A stretch of 9,631 bases of DNA from an uncultured Lachnospiraceae bacterium (GTDB lineage: Bacteria > Bacillota > Clostridia > Lachnospirales > Lachnospiraceae): the NCBI GenBank assembly GCA_910580005.1, contig CAJTXH010000110.1:1-9631 (forward strand), read 5' to 3'. Shown one piece after another: positions 1-7,755 of the stretch. Made by a program: the position numbers and the translations under genes. How positions within the stretch are numbered: position 1 is the first letter of the stretch; the number at the start of each line of letters is the position of its first letter. The notes under the pieces were generated by a model, which was not told the DNA's origin, did not search any database, and was given only the letters and a program-made list of their open reading frames with translations.

Positions 1-1
1 A

Positions 2-1306
2 AACGTGGCGCTGACGGTGGATCACGCGTTCAAGGTGGGACGCTTTCTTGGATGGTATTATGGACAGGAGCATAAAGCAAGGATTATAATAGGAAAAGAT
101 ACAAGGCGTTCAAGTTACATGTTTGAGGATGCACTTTCTGCAGGGCTTACTGCAAGTGGTGCAGATGTATATCTGTTACATGTTACACCAACGCCAAGTG
201 TTTCATATGTAGTAAGGACTGAACAGTTTGACTGCGGCATTATGATTTCTGCAAGCCATAACCCATATTATGACAACGGGCTGAAAGTGATAAATAGGAA
301 CGGACATAAACTTGAAGCCGTAATAGAGGCAAAAATAGAGGAGTACATAGATAGTGATGAAGATGCAATCCCGTTTGCAACCAAGGAAAATATTGGATGT
401 ACAATTGACTATGCAATAGGCAGGCACAGGTATATAGGGTATCTTATGTCACTTGCCACACGTTCATTTAAAAACATACGTGTAGGGCTTGATTGTGCCA
501 ATGGCTCTTCATATTCAGTTGCCAAAGGTGTTTTTGATGCCCTTGGTGCCAAAACTTACACTATAGGCATGGAGCCAGACGGGATTAATATTAATGATGG
601 ATGTGGTTCTACACATATAGAGAAATTGCAGGGGTTTGTAAAGGAGAAAAATCTTGATATAGGTTTTGCATATGATGGTGATGCAGACAGATGCCTTGCT
701 GTTGATGACCAGGGCAACGTAATAGATGGTGATGCAATTCTTTATTTATGTGGATGTTACCTTAAAGAAAAAGGCGAATTAAATAATAATACAGTAGTTA
801 CAACAGTTATGTCCAATATAGGTCTTTACAAGGCATTGGATAAAGCAGGCATTGCCTATGAAAAAACAGCAGTAGGTGATAAATATGTCAATGCAAATAT
901 GATGGAACATGGGTATTCACTTGGCGGCGAACAGTCAGGGCATATAATATTTAGCAAATATGCTGTAACAGGGGATGGCGTGCTTACATCACTTATGCTT
1001 ATGGAAGTAATGCTTGAGAAGAAAACAAAACTTTCAGAACTTTGCAGGAACTTAAAGATATATCCACAGCTTTTGGAAAATGTAAAAGTGGCAGACAAAA
1101 CGGCTGCCATAAATGATGCTGATGTCCAGGCAGCAGCAAAAGCGGCAGAGGAGGCTCTTGGAAGCAACGGGCGCATACTTTTAAGGGAAAGTGGGACAGA
1201 ACCTCTGGTACGTGTAATGGTTGAGGCTGAAACAGACGAATTATGCCAGAAATATGTTGACAACGTTGTAAAAATACTGAAAGATAAAAAATATATACAG
1301 GATTAG
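2..1306 (+). CDS. glmM: Phosphoglucosamine mutase GlmM, 5' end cut by window edge
   Basis: GlmM interconverts glucosamine-6-phosphate and glucosamine-1-phosphate in the cytoplasm, feeding UDP-GlcNAc and hence peptidoglycan synthesis. The reading frame is open to the first base. The first visible codons read N-V-A-L-T, matching the conserved start of the family just after the usual FGTDGxRG motif, so about 14 residues are missing and the full protein would be near 448 residues, normal for GlmM. The GTG at position 5 is therefore internal, not the start. Landmarks seen are the phosphoserine loop SASHNP (active Ser codon 254-256), the metal-binding DGDADR (674-691), the sugar-binding GEQSGH (926-943), which favours GlmM over phosphomannomutase (GEMSGH), and the phosphate-binding RESGTEP near the C terminus (1184-1204). 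Family recognition is firm. A hairpin follows the stop codon, and trigger factor lies 109 bases downstream. Confidence 0.95.
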   Translation, partial: NVALTVDHAFKVGRFLGWYYGQEHKARIIIGKDTRRSSYMFEDALSAGLTASGADVYLLHVTPTPSVSYVVRTEQFDCGIMISASHNPYYDNGLKVINRNGHKLEAVIEAKIEEYIDSDEDAIPFATKENIGCTIDYAIGRHRYIGYLMSLATRSFKNIRVGLDCANGSSYSVAKGVFDALGAKTYTIGMEPDGININDGCGSTHIEKLQGFVKEKNLDIGFAYDGDADRCLAVDDQGNVIDGDAILYLCGCYLKEKGELNNNTVVTTVMSNIGLYKALDKAGIAYEKTAVGDKYVNANMMEHGYSLGGEQSGHIIFSKYAVTGDGVLTSLMLMEVMLEKKTKLSELCRNLKIYPQLLENVKVADKTAAINDADVQAAAKAAEEALGSNGRILLRESGTEPLVRVMVEAETDELCQKYVDNVVKILKDKKYIQD

Positions 1307-1320
1307 CATTAAAATTTAAT

Positions 1321-1348
1321 AAACCCCCTTGATTTCCGGGGTTTGTTC
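1321..1348 (+). terminator. Weak intrinsic terminator after glmM
   Basis: A 7-bp perfect inverted repeat, AAACCCC (1321-1327) with GGGGTTT (1338-1344), encloses a 10-nt loop. The run TTTGTTC after the four G-C pairs is a modest U-tract. It starts 15 bases after the glmM stop, where a terminator is expected. The short stem and interrupted U-tract suggest incomplete termination, so some read-through into tig is possible. Confidence 0.55.
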
Positions 1349-1358
1349 GTGATATATT
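1329..1358 (+). promoter_or_regulatory. Possible sigma-A type promoter for tig
   Basis: TTGATT (1329-1334) resembles a -35 box, and TATATT (1353-1358) resembles a -10 box with an 18-base spacer, upstream of the tig ribosome binding site. The -35 candidate lies in the loop of the glmM hairpin. The region is AT-rich, so such matches arise by chance; this is a position-based guess. Confidence 0.25.
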
Positions 1359-1415
1359 ATACAAATGGTAAATTACGGGAGGATTACCCGTTTATTATAA
1401 GGAGGAAATATTAAA

Positions 1416-2714
1416 ATGAGTGTACAGGTAGAAAAGTTAGAGAAGAATATGGCAAAGCTTGTTATCGAAGTCCCGGCAGAGGAATTTGAGAAAGCGCTTG
1501 ATGAAGCATATAAAAAAAGCAGGAATAAGATAGCAATGCCAGGCTTCCGCAAGGGAAAAGCTCCACGTAAAATGATAGAAAAAATGTATGGAAGCAGTGT
1601 ATTTTATGAAGATGCTGCTAACATTATAATTCCTGATGCATATGAGAATGCTGCAAAGGAAAGTGGATTAAAAATAGTTTCCCAGCCTGAAATAGAAGTT
1701 GAACAGATAGAAAAGGGCACTCCTTTTATATTTGCAGCAACAGTAGCTGTTAAACCGGAAATTACCCTTGGTGAGTATAAGGGCATAGAAATTGAAAAGA
1801 AAACTGCTGAAGTAACAGATGAAGAAGTTGAAGCTGAAATCAGCAGGGTAAGGGAAAACAACTCACGTATGATTACAATAGATGACAGGGCAACACAAGA
1901 CGGAGATACTGTTATTATAGATTTTGAAGGATATGTTGATGGTGAACAGTTTGAAGGCGGCAGGGCAGAGGACTATTCACTTGTCCTTGGTTCACACACG
2001 TTTATTGACAGCTTTGAAGAGCAGCTGGTTGGCAAAAATGCAGGTGAGTCTGTAGAAGTGCATGTAACATTCCCTGATATGTACCAGGCAGAGGAACTCA
2101 GGGGCAAAGATGCCGTATTTTATGTAGATATTAATGATATAAAAGTAAAAGAACTTCCTGATATTGATGATGAATTTGCACAAGATGTATCTGACTTTGA
2201 CACATTAGAAGAGTATAAGGAAGATTTAAAGAAAAAGCTTCTTGAGAATAAGGAAGCAGCTCTTGAAAGAGAAAAAGAGGAAGAAGTAATTGGTGCAATT
2301 ATTGAAAATTCACAGATGGAAATTCCAGACCCTATGGTTGATGCACAGACAAAGCAGATGGCACAGGAATTTGCACAGCGTCTCCAGGCACAGGGGCTTT
2401 CCCTTGAACAGTATATGCAGCTTACAGGTTTTACACCACAGAAAATGCTTGATGAATTAAAGCCTCAGGCGCTTAAACGCATACAGAGCCGCCTTGTGCT
2501 TGAAGCAGTAGCAGCTGCTGAAAATATTGAAGTGCCAGATGAAGACTATGACAAAGAAATTGAAAAAATGGCAGAAGCATACAACATGGAAAAAGACAAG
2601 TTCATTGGACTGGTCAGTGACAATGAAAAAGAACAGATACGCATGGATATAGCTGTACAGAAAGCTGTAGAATTTGTTGTAGCTTCCGCTGCCATTAAAA
2701 GCCAGGAAAATTAA
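1416..2714 (+). CDS. tig: Trigger factor, ribosome-associated chaperone and prolyl isomerase
   Basis: Trigger factor binds the ribosome near the exit tunnel and shields nascent chains; its FKBP-like domain catalyses prolyl cis-trans isomerisation. The 432-residue product has the usual three-part layout. The N-terminal ribosome-binding domain (about 1-145) carries the signature GFRKGKAP at residues 43-50, with the F-R-K ribosome contact at 44-46 as in E. coli. The PPIase domain spans about 155-245 and includes the DGDTVIIDFEGYVDG region at 162-176. The rest, rich in Glu, Lys and Gln, forms the helical C-terminal chaperone arms. The ATG start is set by a strong AAGGAGG (1399-1405) 10 bases upstream. 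Length is normal and no key region is missing. It is the first gene of the cluster tig-clpP-clpX-lon-engB; clpP begins 38 bases after its stop with no obvious terminator between, so co-transcription is likely. Confidence 0.97.
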   Translation: MSVQVEKLEKNMAKLVIEVPAEEFEKALDEAYKKSRNKIAMPGFRKGKAPRKMIEKMYGSSVFYEDAANIIIPDAYENAAKESGLKIVSQPEIEVEQIEKGTPFIFAATVAVKPEITLGEYKGIEIEKKTAEVTDEEVEAEISRVRENNSRMITIDDRATQDGDTVIIDFEGYVDGEQFEGGRAEDYSLVLGSHTFIDSFEEQLVGKNAGESVEVHVTFPDMYQAEELRGKDAVFYVDINDIKVKELPDIDDEFAQDVSDFDTLEEYKEDLKKKLLENKEAALEREKEEEVIGAIIENSQMEIPDPMVDAQTKQMAQEFAQRLQAQGLSLEQYMQLTGFTPQKMLDELKPQALKRIQSRLVLEAVAAAENIEVPDEDYDKEIEKMAEAYNMEKDKFIGLVSDNEKEQIRMDIAVQKAVEFVVASAAIKSQEN

Positions 2715-2752
2715 ATCCAGGCTTTAAGGCCAGAAAGGAATGGTGAGAGGTT

Positions 2753-3340
2753 ATGGGATATAGCATACCTTATGTTATCGAAAAGACTAGCAGCGGCGAA
2801 CGCTCATATGATATTTACTCAAGGCTTTTACAGGACAGGATTATATTCCTTACAGGGGAAGTAAATGATGATGTTGCAAGCCTTCTTGTATCACAGCTTC
2901 TTTTCCTTGAATCACAGGATTCAGAAAAGGATGTGCAGTTTTATATAAACAGCCCTGGTGGTTCAGTAAGTGCAGGGTTTGCAATATATGATACAATGAA
3001 TTATATAAAATGTGATGTTTCAACTATCTGTATGGGACTTGCTGCCAGCATGGGCGCTTTCCTGCTTGCAGGAGGTACTAAGGGCAAGAGATTTGCACTT
3101 CCTAATGCAGAAGTTATGATACACCAGCCATCGGGCGGGGCGAAAGGCCAGGAAACAGAAATACGTATTGTGGCAGAGCAGATTTTAAAGACAAGAAGCC
3201 GCCTGAATGAAATACTTGCTGCAAATACAGGAAAAGACCTTGGACAGATACAAAAAGATACAGAGCGTGACAATTATATGACAGCACAGGAAGCTAAAGA
3301 TTATGGTCTTATAGATGAAATAATCACAAAGAGGAAATAA
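2753..3340 (+). CDS. clpP: ATP-dependent Clp protease proteolytic subunit ClpP
   Basis: ClpP is the serine peptidase that assembles into a double heptameric barrel and degrades proteins fed in by an AAA+ unfoldase, here probably the adjacent ClpX. The 195-residue product has normal family length. The Ser-His-Asp triad is visible: Ser99 in GLAASMG, His124 in MIHQP and Asp173 in TERDNYM. The oxyanion-loop region SPGGSV (67-72) and the N-terminal IPYVIE (5-10) are conserved. Little precedes IPYVIE, so the protein probably has only a very short propeptide. The start ATG is served by AGAAAGGA (2732-2739), an eight-base match to the anti-Shine-Dalgarno sequence; the nearer GAGAGG (2745-2750) is only two bases from the ATG and is too close. 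No CtsR-type heptad repeat (GGTCAAA) or CIRCE element was seen upstream, so stress control of the Bacillus kind is not evident here. Confidence 0.98.
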   Translation: MGYSIPYVIEKTSSGERSYDIYSRLLQDRIIFLTGEVNDDVASLLVSQLLFLESQDSEKDVQFYINSPGGSVSAGFAIYDTMNYIKCDVSTICMGLAASMGAFLLAGGTKGKRFALPNAEVMIHQPSGGAKGQETEIRIVAEQILKTRSRLNEILAANTGKDLGQIQKDTERDNYMTAQEAKDYGLIDEIITKRK

Positions 3341-3369
3341 AAATAACAGACATTGTTTTTCATTAGTTT

Positions 3370-3374
3370 GGAGG
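3370..3374 (+). promoter_or_regulatory. Ribosome binding site fixing the clpX start
   Basis: GGAGG lies five bases before the ATG at 3380. The same frame is open further upstream from a TTG at 3353, but that codon has no Shine-Dalgarno sequence. The nine residues it would add are not part of the ClpX family. The ATG at 3380 is therefore the start. Confidence 0.85.
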
Positions 3375-3379
3375 TAGCA

Positions 3380-4663
3380 ATGGGCATAAAAAAAGATGAA
3401 ACAAAGCTTAGGTGTTCATTCTGTGGGAAGTCACAGAGCCAGGTACACAAATTAGTTGCGGGACCAGATGTCTATATCTGTGACCAGTGTATTGAACTTT
3501 GTTCTGAAATCATTGAAGAAGATACAGATAATTTGGATGATTTATATATGAATGATATGGATATAAACCTTCTTAAGCCAAAGGAAATCAAGGAGTTCCT
3601 TGATGAATATGTAGTAGGCCAGGAAGAAGCCAAGAAGGTGCTTTCTGTATCAGTCTATAACCATTATAAACGTGTACTTTCAAGCCGCAACATGGATGTA
3701 GAACTGCAGAAAAGCAATATTATGATGATTGGGCCTACTGGTTCAGGTAAGACATTCCTTGCACAGACACTTGCAAAGATACTTAATGTCCCATTTGCTA
3801 TTGCAGATGCTACAGCGCTTACAGAAGCGGGATATGTAGGTGAAGATGTGGAAAATATCCTTTTAAAGATTATACAGGCAGCAGAGTATGATATGGAAAG
3901 GGCTTCACATGGTATTATCTATATAGATGAGATTGATAAAATCACACGTAAAGGCGAAAATGTGTCAATTACAAGGGATGTTTCAGGCGAAGGCGTACAG
4001 CAGGCACTCCTTAAAATTTTAGAGGGGACTGTTGCAAGCGTGCCTCCACAAGGCGGAAGGAAACACCCTCACCAGGAATTTTACCAGATTGACACAACGA
4101 ATATATTATTTATATGCGGTGGTGCATTTGACGGGCTGGAAAATATTATTGGTACACGTATAGGCAGGAAATCTATTGGCTTTAATGCAGAAATTTCAAC
4201 AAAAAGGGATGAAAATATTGGTGATTTATTCCGCCAGGTACTTCCAGAAGATTTTGTTAAATTTGGCATTATACCAGAGCTTATAGGAAGGCTGCCAGTT
4301 AATGTTGCGCTTGATTTGCTTGATGAAGAGGCATTGAAAAAGATTCTTGTAGAGCCTAAAAATGCAATTACAAAGCAGTATAAAAAGCTGTTTGAATTAG
4401 ACGGCGTAAAGCTGTCATTTGAAGATGATGCAATTGCAGCAGTTGCAAAGCGTTCTGTTGAAAGAAAGACGGGTGCAAGGGGGCTGCGTGCAATTATGGA
4501 GTCAATTATGATGGATGCTATGTTTGAAGTACCATCAGATGATGAAGTTAAGGAATGCATTATTACTAAAGAATCAGTAACAGGTGATGAAGAACCCATG
4601 CTGGTACTTGACAATAACGAAACCAGGCGTACAAGCAGAAGGACTAAAAACGAAATTGCATAG
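3380..4663 (+). CDS. clpX: Clp protease ATP-binding subunit ClpX
   Basis: ClpX is a hexameric AAA+ unfoldase that recognises tagged substrates, unfolds them and threads them into ClpP. The 427-residue product is of standard length. In order it shows the C4 zinc-binding domain (Cys12, Cys15, Cys34, Cys37), Walker A GPTGSGKT (118-125), the pore-1 loop GYVG (151-154), Walker B IIYIDEID (179-186), the RKH pore loop (227-229), the ClpP-docking IGF loop (266-268) and the sensor-2 region GARGLR (365-370). The intact IGF loop, with clpP 39 bases upstream, supports a working ClpXP pair. The C-terminal tail is short and rich in Arg and Lys. A small hairpin begins at the last base of the stop codon and a larger one follows, which may mark the end of a tig-clpP-clpX transcript segment. 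Confidence 0.98.
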   Translation: MGIKKDETKLRCSFCGKSQSQVHKLVAGPDVYICDQCIELCSEIIEEDTDNLDDLYMNDMDINLLKPKEIKEFLDEYVVGQEEAKKVLSVSVYNHYKRVLSSRNMDVELQKSNIMMIGPTGSGKTFLAQTLAKILNVPFAIADATALTEAGYVGEDVENILLKIIQAAEYDMERASHGIIYIDEIDKITRKGENVSITRDVSGEGVQQALLKILEGTVASVPPQGGRKHPHQEFYQIDTTNILFICGGAFDGLENIIGTRIGRKSIGFNAEISTKRDENIGDLFRQVLPEDFVKFGIIPELIGRLPVNVALDLLDEEALKKILVEPKNAITKQYKKLFELDGVKLSFEDDAIAAVAKRSVERKTGARGLRAIMESIMMDAMFEVPSDDEVKECIITKESVTGDEEPMLVLDNNETRRTSRRTKNEIA

Positions 4664-4678
4664 GCTTTATGGAAAGCC
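4663..4678 (+). other. Small stem-loop at the clpX stop codon
   Basis: GGCTTT (4663-4668) pairs with AAAGCC (4673-4678) around a four-base loop. The hairpin begins at the last base of the TAG stop. It has no U-tract and sits two bases before a much larger hairpin. It may be structural or chance. Confidence 0.35.
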
Positions 4679-4680
4679 AG

Positions 4681-4713
4681 GAAACAGGGGGATTATGCAA
4701 ATCCCTCTGTTTC
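4681..4713 (+). terminator. Strong intercistronic hairpin between clpX and lon
   Basis: Two 14-base arms (4681-4694 and 4700-4713) form a stem with 13 Watson-Crick pairs and one G-U wobble, closed by the five-base loop ATGCA. The bases after the stem, GGTTATAG, lack a run of T. This is therefore not a canonical intrinsic terminator. It could act as a partial terminator or attenuator, an RNA-processing or 3'-end stabilising structure for the clpPX message, or a block to exonucleases. Function is inferred; the hairpin itself is directly visible. Confidence 0.5.
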
Positions 4714-4749
4714 GGTTATAGAAGAAGCAGAATGGAGACAGGATATTAA

Positions 4750-7077
4750 ATGGAAGAAAATTTAGATGTGGCAGACAAAATGGAGGGAATTCCCATAGTT
4801 ACATTAAGAGACCTGGTTGTATTTCCAAAGACTACTGTATACTTTGAGGTGGGGCGTGAAAATACAGTCAAGGCACTTAAAGAAGCTATGAATGGCAGGC
4901 AGCTTGTGTTTACTGTTACACAGAAAGACCCTGCTGTTGAAACACCAGGCATGGATGATTTATTTGAAACAGGCACGCTTGCAGAAGTAAAGCAGATTGT
5001 AAATATGCCTGGCAAGGTTATAAGGGTAGTTATATCTGGCAGGGAACGGATGAAACTTATGTATCTTGAAACAATGGACGGCTATCTGGCAGGTACGCTT
5101 GAAAGCATTCCGGAAACTAAAGATACATCATATACACTTGAAATTGTTGCAATGGTACGTGGGCTTAAAGATTTATTCCAGGTATATGCAAATGCCAATG
5201 GCAGGTTTAACCCAAAACTTGTTGATGAAATATTAAATATATCTGATTTAGATACATTAATATACCAGATTAGTTCAAATATTCCTGTAAGTTACCAGAT
5301 AAAGCAGAAAATTCTTTCAAAGGACAGCATAATAGACCGGCATGAACAGCTTTCAGTAGTGTTAAGCCGCGAAACGGGAATAGCACGCATACAGGACGAT
5401 ATTGCAAGGCGTGTCAAATCACAGGTAGAGGGCAACCAGCGTGAATATTACCTGCGTGAACAGATAAAGGCCATACACAAGGAACTCGGCGAAGACGATT
5501 CAGAATCTGACGCAGATAAATATACAGAAGCATTAGAAAAGCTTAAAGCACCTAAAAAAGTAAAGAAGAAACTTGCAGAAGAGATAAGGCGGTTTAAGAT
5601 TACAAGTTCCAGTTCTTCTGAAAATGCCGTTATAAGGGGATATATCGAAACACTTTTAGATATTCCCTGGAAAAAGGAAAGCAAAAGCAACACAGATGTT
5701 GTACATGCAAGTGAAGTGCTTGACAAAGACCACTATGGCCTGGAAAAGGTTAAGGAAAGGGTGCTTGAGTGTATTGCGGTCAAGGCAATTAAAAAAGACG
5801 GGCAGAGTCCTGTTATATGCCTTGCAGGCCCCCCAGGCACAGGCAAGACTTCAATAGCAAAGTCTGTCGCAAGGTCAATGAACAGGAAGTATGTACGCAT
5901 CTGCCTTGGCGGTGTGCGTGATGAAGCAGAAATAAGGGGGCACAGGCGTACTTATGTAGGAGCAATGCCAGGAAGAATTATTGCCGCCTTAAGGACAGCT
6001 AAATCTAAAAACCCTGTAATGCTTTTAGATGAAATAGACAAGCTTGGCAGCGATTATAAGGGAGACCCCTCATCAGCACTGCTTGAAGTATTAGACCCTG
6101 AACAGAACAAATATTTCCGTGACCACTATGTAGAGATGCCTGTTGATTTATCTAAAGTAATGTTTATATGTACAGCCAATACAACTGATACAATTCCAAG
6201 GCCGCTGCTTGACAGGATGGAGGTTATAGAGCTGTCTGGCTATACATCAAATGAAAAATTTCATATTGCAAAGGAACATCTTATAGAAAAACAAAAAATT
6301 GCCAATGGTTTGACAAAAAACCAGCTTAATATATCAGATAAGGCGGTCAGGATAATTATTGAAAATTATACAAGGGAAGCAGGAGTCAGGAACCTTGAAA
6401 GGAAAATTGCACAGATTTGCCGCAAGGCAGCTATGGAGGCAGCCAAAGACCCAGAAAGCAAGACCAGGGTTTCAGAGCGCAATATAAGGAAATTCCTTGG
6501 CACAGAAAAGTATACAACAGATATGGCAAATAAAGAAGCGGCGGCAGGAATAGCGAGGGGGCTTGCGTGGACAAGCACAGGCGGTGACACACTGGAGATA
6601 GAAGTAAATATTATGAAGGGTACAGGAAAGCTGGAACTTACAGGAAAACTTGGTGATGTAATGCAGGAATCAGCTAAAATTGCATTGTCATATGTAAGGT
6701 CAGTTATGCCAGACAGTTTCCCAGAGGAATATTTTGAAAAACATGATGTACACCTGCATGTGCCAGAAGGCGCAGTACCCAAAGACGGGCCGTCAGCAGG
6801 CATTACTATGGCTACAGCCATTTATTCGGCTGTAACAGATAAAAAAGTAAGGCCGGATGTTGCCATGACTGGTGAACTTACATTAAGGGGCAGGGTACTC
6901 CCTATAGGCGGTTTAAAGGAAAAAATCCTTGCTGCAAAGTCGGCTGGCATAAAACTTGTGCTAGTGCCTTTTAAGAATAAAAAGGATATTGATGACCTTG
7001 AGAAAGAGATTTTAGATGGGATAAGTGTAAAATATGTACAACATGCAGAAGAAGCATTCAGGGAGGTTTTAATATAA
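4750..7077 (+). CDS. lon: ATP-dependent serine protease Lon (LonA type)
   Basis: Lon is a cytoplasmic hexameric AAA+ protease that degrades misfolded and some regulatory proteins. The 775-residue product has the LonA layout. It has an N-terminal substrate-binding domain (about 14-205, starting GIPIVTLRDLVVFP), a charged helical linker, an AAA+ module and a C-terminal protease domain. Walker A is GPPGTGKT at 360-367, Walker B ends in Asp427-Glu428, and the pore loop is YVGAMPG at 402-408. The catalytic dyad is Ser682 in PKDGPSAG and Lys725 in GGLKEK, with the same 43-residue spacing as E. coli Ser679/Lys722. The N-domain and lack of membrane segments separate it from LonB. The ribosome binding site is weak (GGAG 4734-4737, or AGGA 4740-4743). 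The stop codon directly abuts the engB start. Confidence 0.98.
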   Translation: MEENLDVADKMEGIPIVTLRDLVVFPKTTVYFEVGRENTVKALKEAMNGRQLVFTVTQKDPAVETPGMDDLFETGTLAEVKQIVNMPGKVIRVVISGRERMKLMYLETMDGYLAGTLESIPETKDTSYTLEIVAMVRGLKDLFQVYANANGRFNPKLVDEILNISDLDTLIYQISSNIPVSYQIKQKILSKDSIIDRHEQLSVVLSRETGIARIQDDIARRVKSQVEGNQREYYLREQIKAIHKELGEDDSESDADKYTEALEKLKAPKKVKKKLAEEIRRFKITSSSSSENAVIRGYIETLLDIPWKKESKSNTDVVHASEVLDKDHYGLEKVKERVLECIAVKAIKKDGQSPVICLAGPPGTGKTSIAKSVARSMNRKYVRICLGGVRDEAEIRGHRRTYVGAMPGRIIAALRTAKSKNPVMLLDEIDKLGSDYKGDPSSALLEVLDPEQNKYFRDHYVEMPVDLSKVMFICTANTTDTIPRPLLDRMEVIELSGYTSNEKFHIAKEHLIEKQKIANGLTKNQLNISDKAVRIIIENYTREAGVRNLERKIAQICRKAAMEAAKDPESKTRVSERNIRKFLGTEKYTTDMANKEAAAGIARGLAWTSTGGDTLEIEVNIMKGTGKLELTGKLGDVMQESAKIALSYVRSVMPDSFPEEYFEKHDVHLHVPEGAVPKDGPSAGITMATAIYSAVTDKKVRPDVAMTGELTLRGRVLPIGGLKEKILAAKSAGIKLVLVPFKNKKDIDDLEKEILDGISVKYVQHAEEAFREVLI

Positions 7078-7680
7078 ATGAAAGTAAAAAGCATAAACCT
7101 TGAAACAGTCTGTGGCGTTACAAGCAGGCTTCCAGAGAACAGCCTGCTTGAAATTGCATTTGCAGGGCGCTCAAATGTTGGCAAATCATCACTTATTAAC
7201 AGCCTGGCAGAGAGGAAATCATATGCAAGGACTTCCTCCCAGCCTGGCAAAACCCAGACAATTAATTTTTACAATATTAATGAAATGCTGTATTTTGTTG
7301 ACCTGCCGGGATACGGGTATGCAAAAGTATCTAAAAACCTTGTTGCAAAATGGGGCAAAATGATTAATAATTATCTGGAAGGCTCAAAAGTCCTTAGACT
7401 TGTATTTTTACTTGTGGATATACGTCACACACCCAACAGCAATGATATACAGATGTACAACTGGTGCGTAAGCTATGGCTTTAACCCTGTAATTATTGCA
7501 ACAAAAGAGGATAAAGTAAAGCGTGCACAGAGGGAAAAGCTTTTACAGGATATAAAAAAGACACTGGATGTAGAAGAGGGTACACCTGTAATACCATTTT
7601 CAGCGGTGACAAAATCCGGCAAGGATGAGATATGGGAGTATATCGACATGGTCTATGGTAACTTTAAAGATGATATTTAA
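7078..7680 (+). CDS. engB: Ribosome biogenesis GTP-binding protein EngB (YsxC/YihA)
   Basis: EngB is a TrmE-Era-EngA-EngB-Septin type GTPase needed for late 50S subunit assembly; it is essential in the species studied. The 200-residue product shows all G motifs. G1 is GRSNVGKSS at 30-38, the G2 threonine lies in PGKTQTINF (57-64), G3 is DLPGYG at 75-80, G4 is TKED at 142-145, and G5 is FSA at 174-176. Length is normal. The ATG starts on the base after the lon stop codon, and its Shine-Dalgarno GGGAGG (7061-7066) lies inside the end of lon, so translation of the two is probably coupled. The lon-engB pairing is common in Firmicutes. No terminator is evident in the 75 bases before the next gene. 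Confidence 0.97.
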   Translation: MKVKSINLETVCGVTSRLPENSLLEIAFAGRSNVGKSSLINSLAERKSYARTSSQPGKTQTINFYNINEMLYFVDLPGYGYAKVSKNLVAKWGKMINNYLEGSKVLRLVFLLVDIRHTPNSNDIQMYNWCVSYGFNPVIIATKEDKVKRAQREKLLQDIKKTLDVEEGTPVIPFSAVTKSGKDEIWEYIDMVYGNFKDDI

Positions 7681-7755
7681 CCTTATGTGGCAGGATATGC
7701 AATGAATTATTGCAAAACCTGGATGGACAAGAAAGAACAGAATGGAGGATGAAAG

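Noticed and set aside
5..7. GTG at position 5 as the start of glmM
   Set aside because: The frame continues to the window edge, the preceding codon is the Asn expected in the conserved family start, and the FGTDGxRG motif must lie just outside the window.
1375..1390. Small inverted repeat ACGGG/CCCGT before the tig ribosome binding site
   Set aside because: Only five base pairs, with a competing GGTAA/TTACC pairing; too weak to call a regulatory element.
2740..2763. Seven-codon reading frame (ATG to TAG) overlapping the clpP start, as a possible leader peptide
   Set aside because: The purine-rich sequence AAAGGA touches its ATG with no spacer, so initiation is unlikely, and it fits better as the clpP ribosome binding site.
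3353..3379. Nine-residue N-terminal extension of ClpX from a TTG
   Set aside because: No ribosome binding site precedes the TTG, while GGAGG sits five bases before the ATG at 3380, where family homology also begins.
4081..4614. Long minus-strand open frame of 177 codons opposite clpX
   Set aside because: It is a Ser-rich, low-complexity translation typical of the antisense of a real gene, with no family resemblance; clpX is beyond doubt on the other strand.
4693..4722. Possible lon promoter (TTATGC, 18-base spacer, TATAGA)
   Set aside because: The -35 match is poor and overlaps the strong hairpin; AT-rich sequence gives such matches by chance.
6822..7250. Minus-strand open frame of 142 codons spanning the lon-engB junction
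   Set aside because: It is antisense to the conserved Lon protease domain and EngB G1 to G3 region; its composition is that of a shadow frame.
7100..7363. 87-codon plus-strand frame inside engB
   Set aside because: It lies in a shifted frame wholly within a well-conserved GTPase gene, with no recognisable motif and no separate ribosome binding site.
7698..7714. Six-bp inverted repeat TGCAAT/ATTGCA between engB and the Ig-like protein gene
   Set aside because: Short, AT-rich and without a U-tract; not enough for a terminator or operator.
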